The notes beneath the pieces are model-generated. The model worked only from the letters and a program-made list of their open reading frames with translations, had not been told where the DNA came from and made no database searches. DNA of 14,448 bases, taken from positions 1 to 14,448 of the forward strand of contig JBGCGJ010000066.1 of assembly GCA_045110675.1 (NCBI GenBank), read 5' to 3'. Of this stretch, positions 1 through 7,127 are shown in pieces. This DNA comes from JBALVT01 sp045110675. GTDB lineage: Bacteria; Pseudomonadota; Gammaproteobacteria; Pseudomonadales; Halieaceae. Position 1 is the first letter of the stretch; every line of letters starts with the position of its first letter. The position numbers and the translations under genes were made by a program.

Positions 1-901
1 TAGCGAGTTGAGTGTAAGCGTAATGTTCGAGTATAAGCGTTGGGATCAGCAGAATCGAAAGTGCTGCAATCACTTTAAGAGGCTTTACGAGACCGGGGCG
101 ATAGCGAGCAAGATCAAGAAAGTGAATAACAAAATTGACCAGAAAAAAGTTGGTAAAAATAATCACCAACAACGCAATTCTAGTGGTGGCACTATCGTAA
201 CTCGGCCACAAATACTGCTGTCCGAGGCCGGTAGTGCTGGCCTGCACCATCGAAAATGAGAGAATATAAAGTATATAGAAACGATAACTTTTATCTCTTA
301 AGGAAAAGTATACGCCCGCGTTATATAGCGCTAGGATAAAAATAGCACCGTAGAAAACACCGTATAAAAAGTGCTCGTTTTTCTGAGCTTTTTCCTGTTC
401 CCCGGCAGTCGTAAAATGAAGCGGCAGAATTAAAGGCGTTTCGCTGCTGATTTTGAAAAAAACGATTGCGCTGTTACCAGCCAAATGACTCAAGGGTATT
501 GAAGGCTTCCTATAGTTGATTGGCCATTTCTCAAAGGCCACATCATCTCCCATAAAAAAGCGCTCTGATTTTCCATTGTCGTATTTCACCAGCGCTTCAA
601 CTCGATCAATGTTCGGAAAATTTATTTCAACCAACCATTTCTCTTTGGAATCTCTACCTTTTGCATTCAAAGGAAGCACAGCCCAGTGGATCCCAGTACC
701 AACGGGGACATCGGCCGAATCCAAATTTTCCACAATGGAGCCTGAATCGACCATAGCGATCACATCGTCAAAGGAAAGCGTAGCTTCCTCATCGTATAGA
801 TAGAGTATTGTCGACGCACTGATCTGCGCTTGGGCATCAGCGAAAAACGAAATCGCAGCTACAAAAAAACTGAATCGGCAAAGGGCTCTAATATGATTCA
901 T
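1..901 (-). CDS. 7TMR-DISM membrane sensor protein, N-terminal part (runs off window)
   Basis: The minus frame is open from an ATG at 901 to the window edge, giving 300 residues of a longer protein. It has an N-terminal signal peptide (about residues 1-26, ending AQA before Q26). An extracytoplasmic beta-rich domain of the 7TMR-DISMED2 kind follows (about 32-165, with WAVLPLN, LVEINFPNIDRVE and FEKWPINYRKPSIPL). The first segments of a seven-helix 7TM-DISM bundle then start near residue 178 (HFLYGVFYGAIFILALYNAG). Proteins of this family sense carbohydrate-like or other periplasmic ligands and usually end in a GGDEF, histidine kinase or adenylate cyclase domain. That output domain lies outside the window, so the activity cannot be named. 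An in-frame TAA lies six codons upstream of the ATG, which fixes the start region, but no good ribosome-binding site is visible. It is separated by 212 bp from the tetR-like gene on the same strand. Confidence 0.8.
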   Translation of the reverse strand, partial: MNHIRALCRFSFFVAAISFFADAQAQISASTILYLYDEEATLSFDDVIAMVDSGSIVENLDSADVPVGTGIHWAVLPLNAKGRDSKEKWLVEINFPNIDRVEALVKYDNGKSERFFMGDDVAFEKWPINYRKPSIPLSHLAGNSAIVFFKISSETPLILPLHFTTAGEQEKAQKNEHFLYGVFYGAIFILALYNAGVYFSLRDKSYRFYILYILSFSMVQASTTGLGQQYLWPSYDSATTRIALLVIIFTNFFLVNFVIHFLDLARYRPGLVKPLKVIAALSILLIPTLILEHYAYTQLA

Positions 902-964
902 AGTTAGGGTAGCTTTTTAAAAGCACCTCTATATATGATTATTTTTGTCACTCTTTTTGGAATA

Positions 965-976
965 AGTACATGTACT
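965..976. promoter_or_regulatory. 12-bp perfect palindrome upstream of the 7TMR-DISM gene
   Basis: AGTACATGTACT is its own reverse complement. A shorter palindrome with the same AGTACT core, AAGTACTT, lies at 1012-1019. Both sit in the gap between the tetR-like gene and the 7TMR-DISM gene start at 901, so they could be operator half-sites for the sensor gene. No cognate regulator is evident. Confidence 0.35.
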
Positions 977-977
977 C

Positions 978-1006
978 AAAAAAACTCATTGTCTTGCGGG
1001 AGACAA
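978..1006 (-). terminator. Weak rho-independent terminator after the tetR-like gene
   Basis: Read on the minus strand, a perfect 6-bp stem (TTGTCT/AGACAA, arms at 1001-1006 and 989-994) with a 6-base loop is followed after four bases by seven T residues (984-978). It lies about 108 bp past the tetR-like stop codon and before the 7TMR-DISM start. The short stem and the gap before the T run make it a weak candidate. Confidence 0.4.
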
Positions 1007-1113
1007 GCAGTAAGTACTTTTACCAAGTGAATTCATTATGCCTTTGATTTCCTAGAAGCGGAAATTGTAAATGCATTTTATTTTTATAGCGGTATAAGGA
1101 TTCGAAAAATCGA

Positions 1114-1764
1114 CTAGCGTTCTGATAAATCATCGCTTCGTTTAAGTAGCTGCCTGCCTTTTTTACTCGCCATGATAAACAGTGAAATTTCGATACTCTC
1201 TCTAGCCATGGTCGCCAGAACATCGAGACTCACCAAGCCTTTATCCCACAGCAACAAAACGCCCCAAGTGTGGCCGGTAAGGATAGTGGCGCTAGAGGTA
1301 ACGTCCACTTCTTCTCTTAATTCACCTTGGCGCTTCGCCTGGTAAAGTGCCTTACTCAGAAAACGCCGATTCGAATCGAGCAATACTTCAATGATTGGAC
1401 TATGCGGTTCAGCTTGAAATAGCGCCCTCGACATCGCTTGCGCATAAGCAGGGGTTTGCTGTATCTGCGCACTAACGGAATCACTGTAGCGAAGTATCGC
1501 AGCAATACCCGGCGCCTGCTCCCGAGCTTGAACGCTCTCGGCAATCCCGTCTAACAAATCGGCCACAGCAGCCATCACCAGGCGATCCTTAGTCGCAAAT
1601 TGGTTGTAGAGCGTTGCGTCTGAGACACCCCCCGCTCGCGCTAGGTCGCGCATGGTCAAACCGTCATAACCTTTTTCCGCGATGAGTTCTCTCGCTGCCT
1701 GCAAGATCCGCTCTCTGCGTTGCTGTTGTTTTGGTGAGGAGTAGCTTCCGCGTTTGGCGCTCAT
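1114..1764 (-). CDS. TetR/AcrR-family transcriptional repressor
   Basis: This is a 216-residue DNA-binding repressor of the TetR family, whose members usually repress neighbouring genes until a small ligand binds the C-terminal domain. The N-terminal domain shows the family pattern: RRERILQAARELIAEKGYDG, then the helix-turn-helix TMRDLARAGGVSDATLYNQF (about residues 37-56) and KDRLV. The C-terminal helical part (about 65-216) is the ligand and dimer domain and gives no substrate clue. The frame is open further upstream to 1899, but that extension would overlap the divergent P450 gene and would lie across the promoter. The ATG at 1764, just before the normal start of the TetR domain, is therefore chosen, although its ribosome-binding site is poor. 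It is divergent from the P450 gene with a strong palindrome between them, so it likely represses itself and the P450-Rieske operon. Confidence 0.88.
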   Translation of the reverse strand: MSAKRGSYSSPKQQQRRERILQAARELIAEKGYDGLTMRDLARAGGVSDATLYNQFATKDRLVMAAVADLLDGIAESVQAREQAPGIAAILRYSDSVSAQIQQTPAYAQAMSRALFQAEPHSPIIEVLLDSNRRFLSKALYQAKRQGELREEVDVTSSATILTGHTWGVLLLWDKGLVSLDVLATMARESIEISLFIMASKKGRQLLKRSDDLSER

Positions 1765-1806
1765 ATCGCGAGGGATTCCGGGTCGGGAAATAAATACTAA
1801 CGCATC

Positions 1807-1839
1807 TTGCACTCCAAAACTATAGCATGCTATATTTTT
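1807..1839. promoter_or_regulatory. Divergent tetR/P450 promoter with a palindromic operator
   Basis: TATAGCATGCTATA (1821-1834) is a perfect 14-bp palindrome. With one mismatched pair (1820/1835) it extends to 24 bp (1816-1839, flanked by AAAA and TTTT). On the plus strand TGCTATATT (1828-1836) is an extended -10 element, with TTGCAC (1807-1812) as a -35 element 18 bp away. On the minus strand TGCTATAGT (1827-1819) is an extended -10 for the repressor gene. A dimer bound here would cover both start regions. The repressor identity is inferred from position and is not shown directly. Confidence 0.7.
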
Positions 1840-1867
1840 CGAACTTTCACTGTAGAGAGCTGATTCT

Positions 1868-3016
1868 GTGCGCCTATTTGACCCCGCTATCGCCGACAAC
1901 CCCTATCCCCACTATCAACACTGGCGAGAAAATCAACCGGTGTTCAGGGATGAGGAATCACGCGATTGGATTATCAGCCGCCATGAAGATGTGGTCGCCG
2001 CCCTAAAGAATCACAAATTATTTTCCTCGTCTGCCTTTGCTGAATCTGAACAGTCAGCGGTCGCACTACCCCTGCTCTCCGACGACCCACCCAGACACAC
2101 CAAACTTCGCGCCCTGGTCAATCGCGCTTTCACCAGTCGCACATTGAAAGATATTGAAGGCGGTATCGAGCAGCTGAGCCACACCATGGCGGAGGCCGTC
2201 AAATCGGGAACAGCGGTCGATATAGCTCAGATATTTACCGTTCCCCTACCCGTAGCAGTCATTTCACAAATGATGGACATCCCCAGTGAACGCGGCGAAG
2301 ATTTCAAACGCTGGTCCGACGCACTGACCGGCACATCGGAGGCCGAAGACATGGCGGAGAGAATGCCGGACATCATGGAGATGGCCGGGTTTTTCAGCTC
2401 TCTAATCCCCGGTCGCCGCAGCAATCCCGGTGATGATCTCATCAGCAAGATCGTCAATGCCGAGGTCGATGGCGAGCGCTTGTCGGATGAAGATATTGCC
2501 GGGTTTTGCATGTTGCTACTTATCGCAGGCAATGAGACCACCACCAACTTACTGAGTAATTTGTTACACCATGCAGCCAGCAATCCGGGGCTCTGGGAAG
2601 CCTTGAGAGCCGACAGAAGTAAGATCGATGCCGCCATCGAGGAGACTTTTCGCTTCGATGCACCCGTTCAGTTTGTCTTTCGAACCATCACGGAAGACAT
2701 GAGTCTTCACGGGCAAAACCTCAGCGCTGGAGATATGGCCATTTTGGTGATGGGTTCGGCCAACCGTGACATCGATCAGCATGAGGCCCCCGACGAATTT
2801 CGCTTGGACAGGACGACAAACTCCCACCTCACTCTAGGTCACGGCATCCATTTTTGTATTGGTGCACCCCTGGGGCGGATGGAAGCCAGATTGGCGCTGG
2901 GAGCGCTGCTGGATCGATTCAAATCCATAAGACACGCCCCACAGGAAAACGTACGCACCCATTCGCATATGCTGCGCGGCTTCCACCATTTGTGGCTGGA
3001 ATTCGAAGCAGCCTAA
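1868..3016 (+). CDS. Cytochrome P450 monooxygenase
   Basis: This is a soluble bacterial P450 of 382 residues, close to the usual 390-420 for class I enzymes, which insert one oxygen atom into a substrate using electrons from a ferredoxin. Visible motifs are the I-helix oxygen-activation motif AGNETT (residues 220-225), the ExxR pair E259/R262 in the K helix, and the haem-binding loop LGHGIHFCIG with the proximal ligand Cys330. The usual Phe that opens this loop is Leu323, a tolerated variant. DPPRHTKLR (73-81) is the usual C-helix region. The start is a GTG with GAGAG eight bases upstream, since no ATG fits. The Rieske oxygenase gene follows after 16 bp, so the two are probably co-transcribed from the TetR-controlled promoter. 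No ferredoxin or ferredoxin reductase gene lies nearby, so electrons must come from a partner encoded elsewhere. The substrate and CYP family cannot be assigned from sequence alone. Confidence 0.95.
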   Translation: MRLFDPAIADNPYPHYQHWRENQPVFRDEESRDWIISRHEDVVAALKNHKLFSSSAFAESEQSAVALPLLSDDPPRHTKLRALVNRAFTSRTLKDIEGGIEQLSHTMAEAVKSGTAVDIAQIFTVPLPVAVISQMMDIPSERGEDFKRWSDALTGTSEAEDMAERMPDIMEMAGFFSSLIPGRRSNPGDDLISKIVNAEVDGERLSDEDIAGFCMLLLIAGNETTTNLLSNLLHHAASNPGLWEALRADRSKIDAAIEETFRFDAPVQFVFRTITEDMSLHGQNLSAGDMAILVMGSANRDIDQHEAPDEFRLDRTTNSHLTLGHGIHFCIGAPLGRMEARLALGALLDRFKSIRHAPQENVRTHSHMLRGFHHLWLEFEAA

Positions 3017-3032
3017 CAGGAGCGCCCTAAGC

Positions 3033-4307
3033 ATGAGCATGACTCAGGATGAAATTAATACCCTGCGCCAGTTGATGGAGTTTGAAGCCAGCCGAACTTC
3101 TCCACCTGTGGACTGGCCCTCAATGCCAGATATCCCCGCGGGAAGATACGTAGACCCCCGGTTTTTTGAACTGGAACAGAAGTACGTCTGGCGTAAGAGC
3201 TGGTTAATGGCCGCCCACATCGACGAGGTGCCGGAGCCAGGTTGTTTCATGCTGTGGGAAAACGCAGGCCAACCCGTGATTATCACGCACACGGAAAGTG
3301 GCGATATCAAAGCTTTTTACAATACCTGCAGCCATCGCGGGGCGCCGGTAGTCACCGAAAAGAGTGGCAAATCCAGGCGTCTAAACTGCGCCTATCACGG
3401 CTGGAGCTACAGCCATGATGGTGAGCTAAAAGCGGTCAGGGACCCACAAGATTTCAACAATCTGGAGTTGTCCACTCGGGGTCTGAAGTCCATTCGCTGC
3501 GAGCGCTTTGGCAATCTCATTTTTGTCAATTTCGATGCTGGGGCAGTTGAACTGCGCGAATGGCTGGGCCCAATTGCCGATGAATGGGAGGAGTTTCAGT
3601 TTCAACACTGTCGCTTGGCAGCGCGGCACTCTTTCGAGCTCGACTGCAACTGGAAAATCGCGATGGAGGCGAATACCGAGGTCTACCATGTACCGAGTAT
3701 TCATAGAGAGACTGTCGCACCCATTCTGGATGATCGACGCAACGTGAACACACTGTACCCGAACGGCCACGGTCGTATGATCGCACCCACTCCGGCGGGA
3801 AAATCCAGCCTGGCTGCATTAGAAGTATCAACGGACATCGCCCAGATCGATACTGTAGGAGAGATAGCCCGCACTTGCACACAATCTTACGGCATTTTCC
3901 CGAATTGGGTTATGCCACTGAGTCAGTTCGCTATACCGCCGATTATGTTCTGGCCTAACGGCATCAATAAGTGTCGAATGGAAACCTGGACCATGGCGCC
4001 GCCCTGGAAAGAGGGCATGAAGCCAGACCTCTGGACAGAAGACGACGGAGCACGACTGAGTCAGGTTTTAGTGGAGGACACCCAGTTTGGCGAGAAGATC
4101 CAGGCATCGATGGAGTCTGATGGGTTCGAAGGGGTACCACTAAGCTATCAGGAGGCACGTATTTACCACTGGAATGAAGCCGCTGATCGCATGATAGGAA
4201 TCGACAACATACCCCCTGAGCTCAGGGTGGAGCAGATTATTGGTGAACAGTGGATATACCCGAACGATCCTCGGCTGGATCAAATGGCCAAAGAGCAGCA
4301 GGCGTAG
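3033..4307 (+). CDS. Rieske-type ring-hydroxylating/demethylating oxygenase, alpha subunit
   Basis: This is a 424-residue Rieske non-haem iron oxygenase catalytic subunit. The N-terminal [2Fe-2S] domain has Cys99-x-His101 and, after 17 residues, Cys119-x2-His122 (TCSHRG and CAYHGWSY). The C-terminal domain has the mononuclear iron site NWKIAMEANTEVYHVPSIH, with His219 and His224 as ligands and Asp349 (VEDTQ) as the likely third ligand. Glu216 occupies the position that is Asp in naphthalene dioxygenase, where it bridges to the Rieske centre of the next subunit. Glu there is known in carnitine and other quaternary-amine oxygenases. AGGAG lies 10 bases before the ATG at 3033, and a second ATG at 3039 is also possible. 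It follows the P450 by 16 bp, and no beta subunit or reductase is present. It converges on the enoyl-CoA hydratase-fold gene with only 3 bp between stop codons. The substrate is unknown. Confidence 0.93.
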   Translation: MSMTQDEINTLRQLMEFEASRTSPPVDWPSMPDIPAGRYVDPRFFELEQKYVWRKSWLMAAHIDEVPEPGCFMLWENAGQPVIITHTESGDIKAFYNTCSHRGAPVVTEKSGKSRRLNCAYHGWSYSHDGELKAVRDPQDFNNLELSTRGLKSIRCERFGNLIFVNFDAGAVELREWLGPIADEWEEFQFQHCRLAARHSFELDCNWKIAMEANTEVYHVPSIHRETVAPILDDRRNVNTLYPNGHGRMIAPTPAGKSSLAALEVSTDIAQIDTVGEIARTCTQSYGIFPNWVMPLSQFAIPPIMFWPNGINKCRMETWTMAPPWKEGMKPDLWTEDDGARLSQVLVEDTQFGEKIQASMESDGFEGVPLSYQEARIYHWNEAADRMIGIDNIPPELRVEQIIGEQWIYPNDPRLDQMAKEQQA

Positions 4308-4310
4308 CGC

Positions 4311-5126
4311 TTAGGCTTCACCCCACCGCGGTTTTCGCTTGTCAAAAAAAGCGGAAATACCTTCCTCCGCTTCGGGGGCCAACATTGAATCCAGCATAGC
4401 CTCATTGGCATATTCAAAGGCCCGCTCGATTGGCATATCAATCTGTCGGTAAAAGGCCTCTTTGCCGGAACGTATACCCCGGGCCGAACCGGAGGCAATT
4501 TTTCCAGCCAGTTTTTCGACCTCTTGTTGCAACTCATCAGCTGGAACCGCGCGATTGATCAAGCCGAAGCGCACGGCGTCCTCAGCGGAAAACATATCCC
4601 CTGTCAGTGCCAGCTCCATCGCATGCTTGCGGTGAATATTGCGTCCCACGCCCACCAACGGTGTTGTGCAGAAGGAACCAATGTTAACACCAGGCGTACA
4701 GAACATAGCCTCCTCACTGGCGATCGCCAAATCGCACGCCGACACCAACTGGCAACCGGCTGCAGTGGCGGTCGCGTGAACACTGGCGATCACCGCTTTT
4801 GGGCAGTGCACGATGCTAAGCATCATCTGAGAGCAATCAATGAGAATTTGCCCGACCCGCTTCCGAAGATCTTCCGATTTTTCACCATCGCGCAAAGTCA
4901 TTTCTTTAAGGTCGTGACCTGCACTGAATACCGGCCCCGAGCCGGCGATAACGATGGCACGCACCGCAGGATTTTCGCAGGCCGCATCTATGGATGACTT
5001 CAAAGCTGCGATCATCTGGCTAGACAGCGGGTTGCGCTGCTTTGGACGATTAAGGGTCAACCACTGAACATCTGCAGATAGGGTCTCCAACACGTAAGGA
5101 TCGGCTTGTATTTCCAAATTACTCAT
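4311..5126 (-). CDS. Enoyl-CoA hydratase/isomerase-fold protein, ECHDC3-like, probably lacking hydratase residues
   Basis: This 271-residue crotonase-superfamily protein normally binds acyl-CoA. It most resembles the ECHDC3 group in VFSAGHDLKEM (66-76), HATATAAGCQLVSACDLAIA (117-136) and the TPGVNIGSFCTTP stretch (144-156). The oxyanion-hole segments SAGHDLK and TAAGC are kept. The two catalytic glutamates of classical hydratases (Glu144 and Glu164 in rat mitochondrial enoyl-CoA hydratase) align with Gln126 and Gly146. Simple hydration of an enoyl-CoA is therefore unlikely, and hydrolase, isomerase or accessory roles are possible. The frame is open to 5207, but that would overlap the upstream hotdog gene. 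The ATG at 5126 has GGGAGA about nine bases upstream and begins where the family begins. It is third in the minus-strand operon, 34 bp after the hotdog gene. No terminator separates it from the convergent Rieske gene. Confidence 0.9.
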   Translation of the reverse strand: MSNLEIQADPYVLETLSADVQWLTLNRPKQRNPLSSQMIAALKSSIDAACENPAVRAIVIAGSGPVFSAGHDLKEMTLRDGEKSEDLRKRVGQILIDCSQMMLSIVHCPKAVIASVHATATAAGCQLVSACDLAIASEEAMFCTPGVNIGSFCTTPLVGVGRNIHRKHAMELALTGDMFSAEDAVRFGLINRAVPADELQQEVEKLAGKIASGSARGIRSGKEAFYRQIDMPIERAFEYANEAMLDSMLAPEAEEGISAFFDKRKPRWGEA

Positions 5127-5160
5127 CCCTATATCTCCCAATATAATGAATACTGAGTTC

Positions 5161-6123
5161 CTAAACTGTTTTTCCGATGCGCTGTGCTTCTTCAAGATAA
5201 CTTTCATAGGAATCTTTCATCACAGCGGAGTTCAGTAAAACCGTCGCCAGCAAGTCATTGTTTTGCGGGTCTCTAATATAGGTTTTTACCCACATAGATT
5301 CCGTACGCTTACTCTCTCCCAAACCGACCACTTCGCGTTCCAGCAAATATTCGCGCCCCACAAACAAAGGACCTTTTAACATTCGAATTTCCAAATCCGC
5401 AAACAGACCAATCGACGGCTGCTTGGCTGTGGCCAACCCTGTTGCGGTGTGACTTACCAGCGGATTGATCATCTCTGTTGGAATAATCGCTTTGCACCAG
5501 GGGGACTCCCCGGCTGTCTTTGGCGAGTACCAACGGCACGGTTCAGTTATTTTCTTCAGTTTTTCATTCAGGCTAAAGGGATAAGCCAGACCGAGATGTT
5601 GGTCATAGCCCATAGTAACTGGATCACTATCGCTAGACTTGTCACCGATCTTGACGTGCTCCATAACGACAAGTTTTTCCGGTGTTGGTCTGGAGCCCAG
5701 TATTTCATCCAATTTGCTGGGAGGATGATCCGGTCCAATCGACGCCGTTCCTTCCAACACCGGCTCGCCCGTTTTCTTGAGCGCCCATATCTGGGTGATG
5801 TTACCGCCAGGCGCAGGCTTGCGTACAAACGCCTGCACTTCATCGCCTTCAATAACCATGGTTTTGAAGTGCGCACTAATACAACCAGCTTCATACCAGC
5901 GATCGCCCCAGAGTTGGTGCAACAGGGGATCGAACTGAGAAAAATGGGTAGGACCCTCGATGGGTGCGCCGCTAAATCCCAGCTTCTGCGCGTGCTCATC
6001 ATCGTGAATCGATAAATGCCCTCCGTACTCCTGCTCCGCAAGCATCTGCAGAGGGCGTCGAAACGGGCCCGAGATCACGCCATCATTTTCTTCGATTTTC
6101 GTTTCAAATACTTCCGTTGACAT
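5161..6123 (-). CDS. MaoC-like hotdog-fold acyl-CoA protein
   Basis: This 320-residue protein contains a MaoC/hotdog domain near its N-terminus. The stretch SIHDDEHAQKLGF (38-50) followed by GAPIEG (52-57) matches the hydratase-2 pattern in which a His begins the hot-dog helix. His40 aligns with the catalytic His. The Asp of the usual G-D-x-N-P-x-H motif falls on Gly35, and the Asn-Pro positions are Leu37 and Ser38, so the Asp/His dyad looks incomplete. The C-terminal half (about 180-310, with MLKGPLFVGREYLLEREVVG) has the feel of a second hotdog repeat, giving a double-hotdog length. GGAG lies 10-13 bases upstream of the ATG. It sits between the metallo-beta-lactamase-fold gene (44 bp upstream) and the enoyl-CoA hydratase-fold gene (34 bp downstream). 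It probably binds the same acyl-CoA as its neighbour. Exact activity is not assignable. Confidence 0.8.
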   Translation of the reverse strand: MSTEVFETKIEENDGVISGPFRRPLQMLAEQEYGGHLSIHDDEHAQKLGFSGAPIEGPTHFSQFDPLLHQLWGDRWYEAGCISAHFKTMVIEGDEVQAFVRKPAPGGNITQIWALKKTGEPVLEGTASIGPDHPPSKLDEILGSRPTPEKLVVMEHVKIGDKSSDSDPVTMGYDQHLGLAYPFSLNEKLKKITEPCRWYSPKTAGESPWCKAIIPTEMINPLVSHTATGLATAKQPSIGLFADLEIRMLKGPLFVGREYLLEREVVGLGESKRTESMWVKTYIRDPQNNDLLATVLLNSAVMKDSYESYLEEAQRIGKTV

Positions 6124-6167
6124 CTACTTGGTCTCCGCAGGCCTAGTGCTTGAATTGCGAACTCGTA

Positions 6168-7127
6168 TTATTTGTCTACCACCTTGTGGGTAAGGCTCAT
6201 ATAGGAACGGTTAATGAAACCCGTATTGTCGCCCATGGCTTTATCCCATTCTTTGGTGACATTCGCCTGATAGACATCGTCCATAGAGGCCCCTTCGTTA
6301 ATCAGTTTCATCATTCGATCTCGGATGGTACTGAGCATCTCCACATATTCACCCAATTTATCGTAGTCGGTAACCGGGCCATGGCCGGGAATAACAATGG
6401 TATCGCTGTCGATGACGCTCAATACATCGCTACAGAAGTGGATCACACCATCGAGGGTTCCGCCATTCCCAGCGTCTATAAACGGATAACCGGCATTATT
6501 AAAAACATCGCCCATGTGTACGGCATTGCTTCCTCTGAATACTATGGCGGTGTCACCGGTCGTGTGCGCAGGTCCAAAGTGATACAGGTCGATGGTTTGT
6601 CCGTTGAGATGAAAGCTCATATGGTCATCGAATGTAATATCTGGCCAGGCCTCCTCCGGGTAGGCTTTTTGATCATAGGCGGCTCCGACCAAGTTAATGA
6701 CATGGTCCTCCTTCATCATTTCTCTTGAGTTTTGATGAGCAACGATCCAGGTACCGGCAGGCCCTAAAGCGAGATTGCCCTCAGCGTGATCAAAATGCCA
6801 GTGGGTGTTAACGGCAAAATCCACTTCCTCCCCAGCGTTCAATTTGGCAATGGCAGATTTAATCCTTGGCATGAGTTCTGGAAATTGGTCATCCACAATG
6901 AGCACACCATCTTTGCCGGTACTTACGGCAATGTTGCCACCGGCTCCAAATAGCACATGAAGATTGTCCGCTACTTTTTCTGAGGTGATCTCGGCTTTGG
7001 ATAAATCCATTCCGAATGCCTTCATTAACGGACCCAAGGCCATTGGCTCAGGCACATCTGCAGCTTGATGGGCAAGGGAAATTGGAGCGAGTAATATCAA
7101 TACGAGTATGGACAGGAGTTTGTTCAT
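6168..7127 (-). CDS. Exported metallo-beta-lactamase-fold hydrolase
   Basis: This 319-residue protein has an N-terminal signal peptide (lysine at position 3, hydrophobic core 4-18, then SLAHQA), so it should act in the periplasm. The fold and metal site are clear: NTHWHFDH supplies His109, His111, Asp113 and His114. His188 (GPAHTTGD), Asp207 (HMGD) and His249 (PGHG) complete a binuclear zinc site. Family members hydrolyse esters, lactones, thioesters or other substrates, and nothing here shows beta-lactam activity. It is the first gene of a probable three-gene operon with the hotdog and enoyl-CoA hydratase-fold genes. An exported hydrolase leading two cytoplasmic CoA-type proteins suggests that it releases or opens a substrate outside the cytoplasm before uptake. 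That role is inference. Confidence 0.9.
   Translation of the reverse strand: MNKLLSILVLILLAPISLAHQAADVPEPMALGPLMKAFGMDLSKAEITSEKVADNLHVLFGAGGNIAVSTGKDGVLIVDDQFPELMPRIKSAIAKLNAGEEVDFAVNTHWHFDHAEGNLALGPAGTWIVAHQNSREMMKEDHVINLVGAAYDQKAYPEEAWPDITFDDHMSFHLNGQTIDLYHFGPAHTTGDTAIVFRGSNAVHMGDVFNNAGYPFIDAGNGGTLDGVIHFCSDVLSVIDSDTIVIPGHGPVTDYDKLGEYVEMLSTIRDRMMKLINEGASMDDVYQANVTKEWDKAMGDNTGFINRSYMSLTHKVVDK

Noticed and set aside
541..570. Possible frameshift in the 7TMR-DISM gene
   Set aside because: A first reading with five T residues in the homopolymer broke the frame; recounting shows six A residues on the plus strand (554-559 region), and the minus frame is open from 901 to the window edge.
516..803. 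Plus-strand 95-codon frame
   Set aside because: It lies antisense to the well-supported 7TMR-DISM coding frame and has no recognisable protein features.
1765..1899. Longer N-terminus for the TetR-like gene
   Set aside because: It would cover the divergent promoter and overlap the P450 coding region, and the TetR domain starts normally just after the ATG at 1764.
5127..5207. Longer N-terminus for the enoyl-CoA hydratase-fold gene
   Set aside because: It overlaps the end of the hotdog gene, lacks similarity to the family, and the ATG at 5126 has a good ribosome-binding site.
5449..6015. Plus-strand 188-codon frame
   Set aside because: It is antisense to the hotdog gene, has no ribosome-binding site and no recognisable domain.
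6150..6728. Plus-strand 192-codon frame
   Set aside because: It is antisense to the MBL-fold gene, whose zinc motifs are clear; the plus frame shows no family features.
6168..7127. Beta-lactamase resistance gene
   Set aside because: The metallo-beta-lactamase fold is shared by many hydrolases, and the catabolic operon context does not support an antibiotic role.
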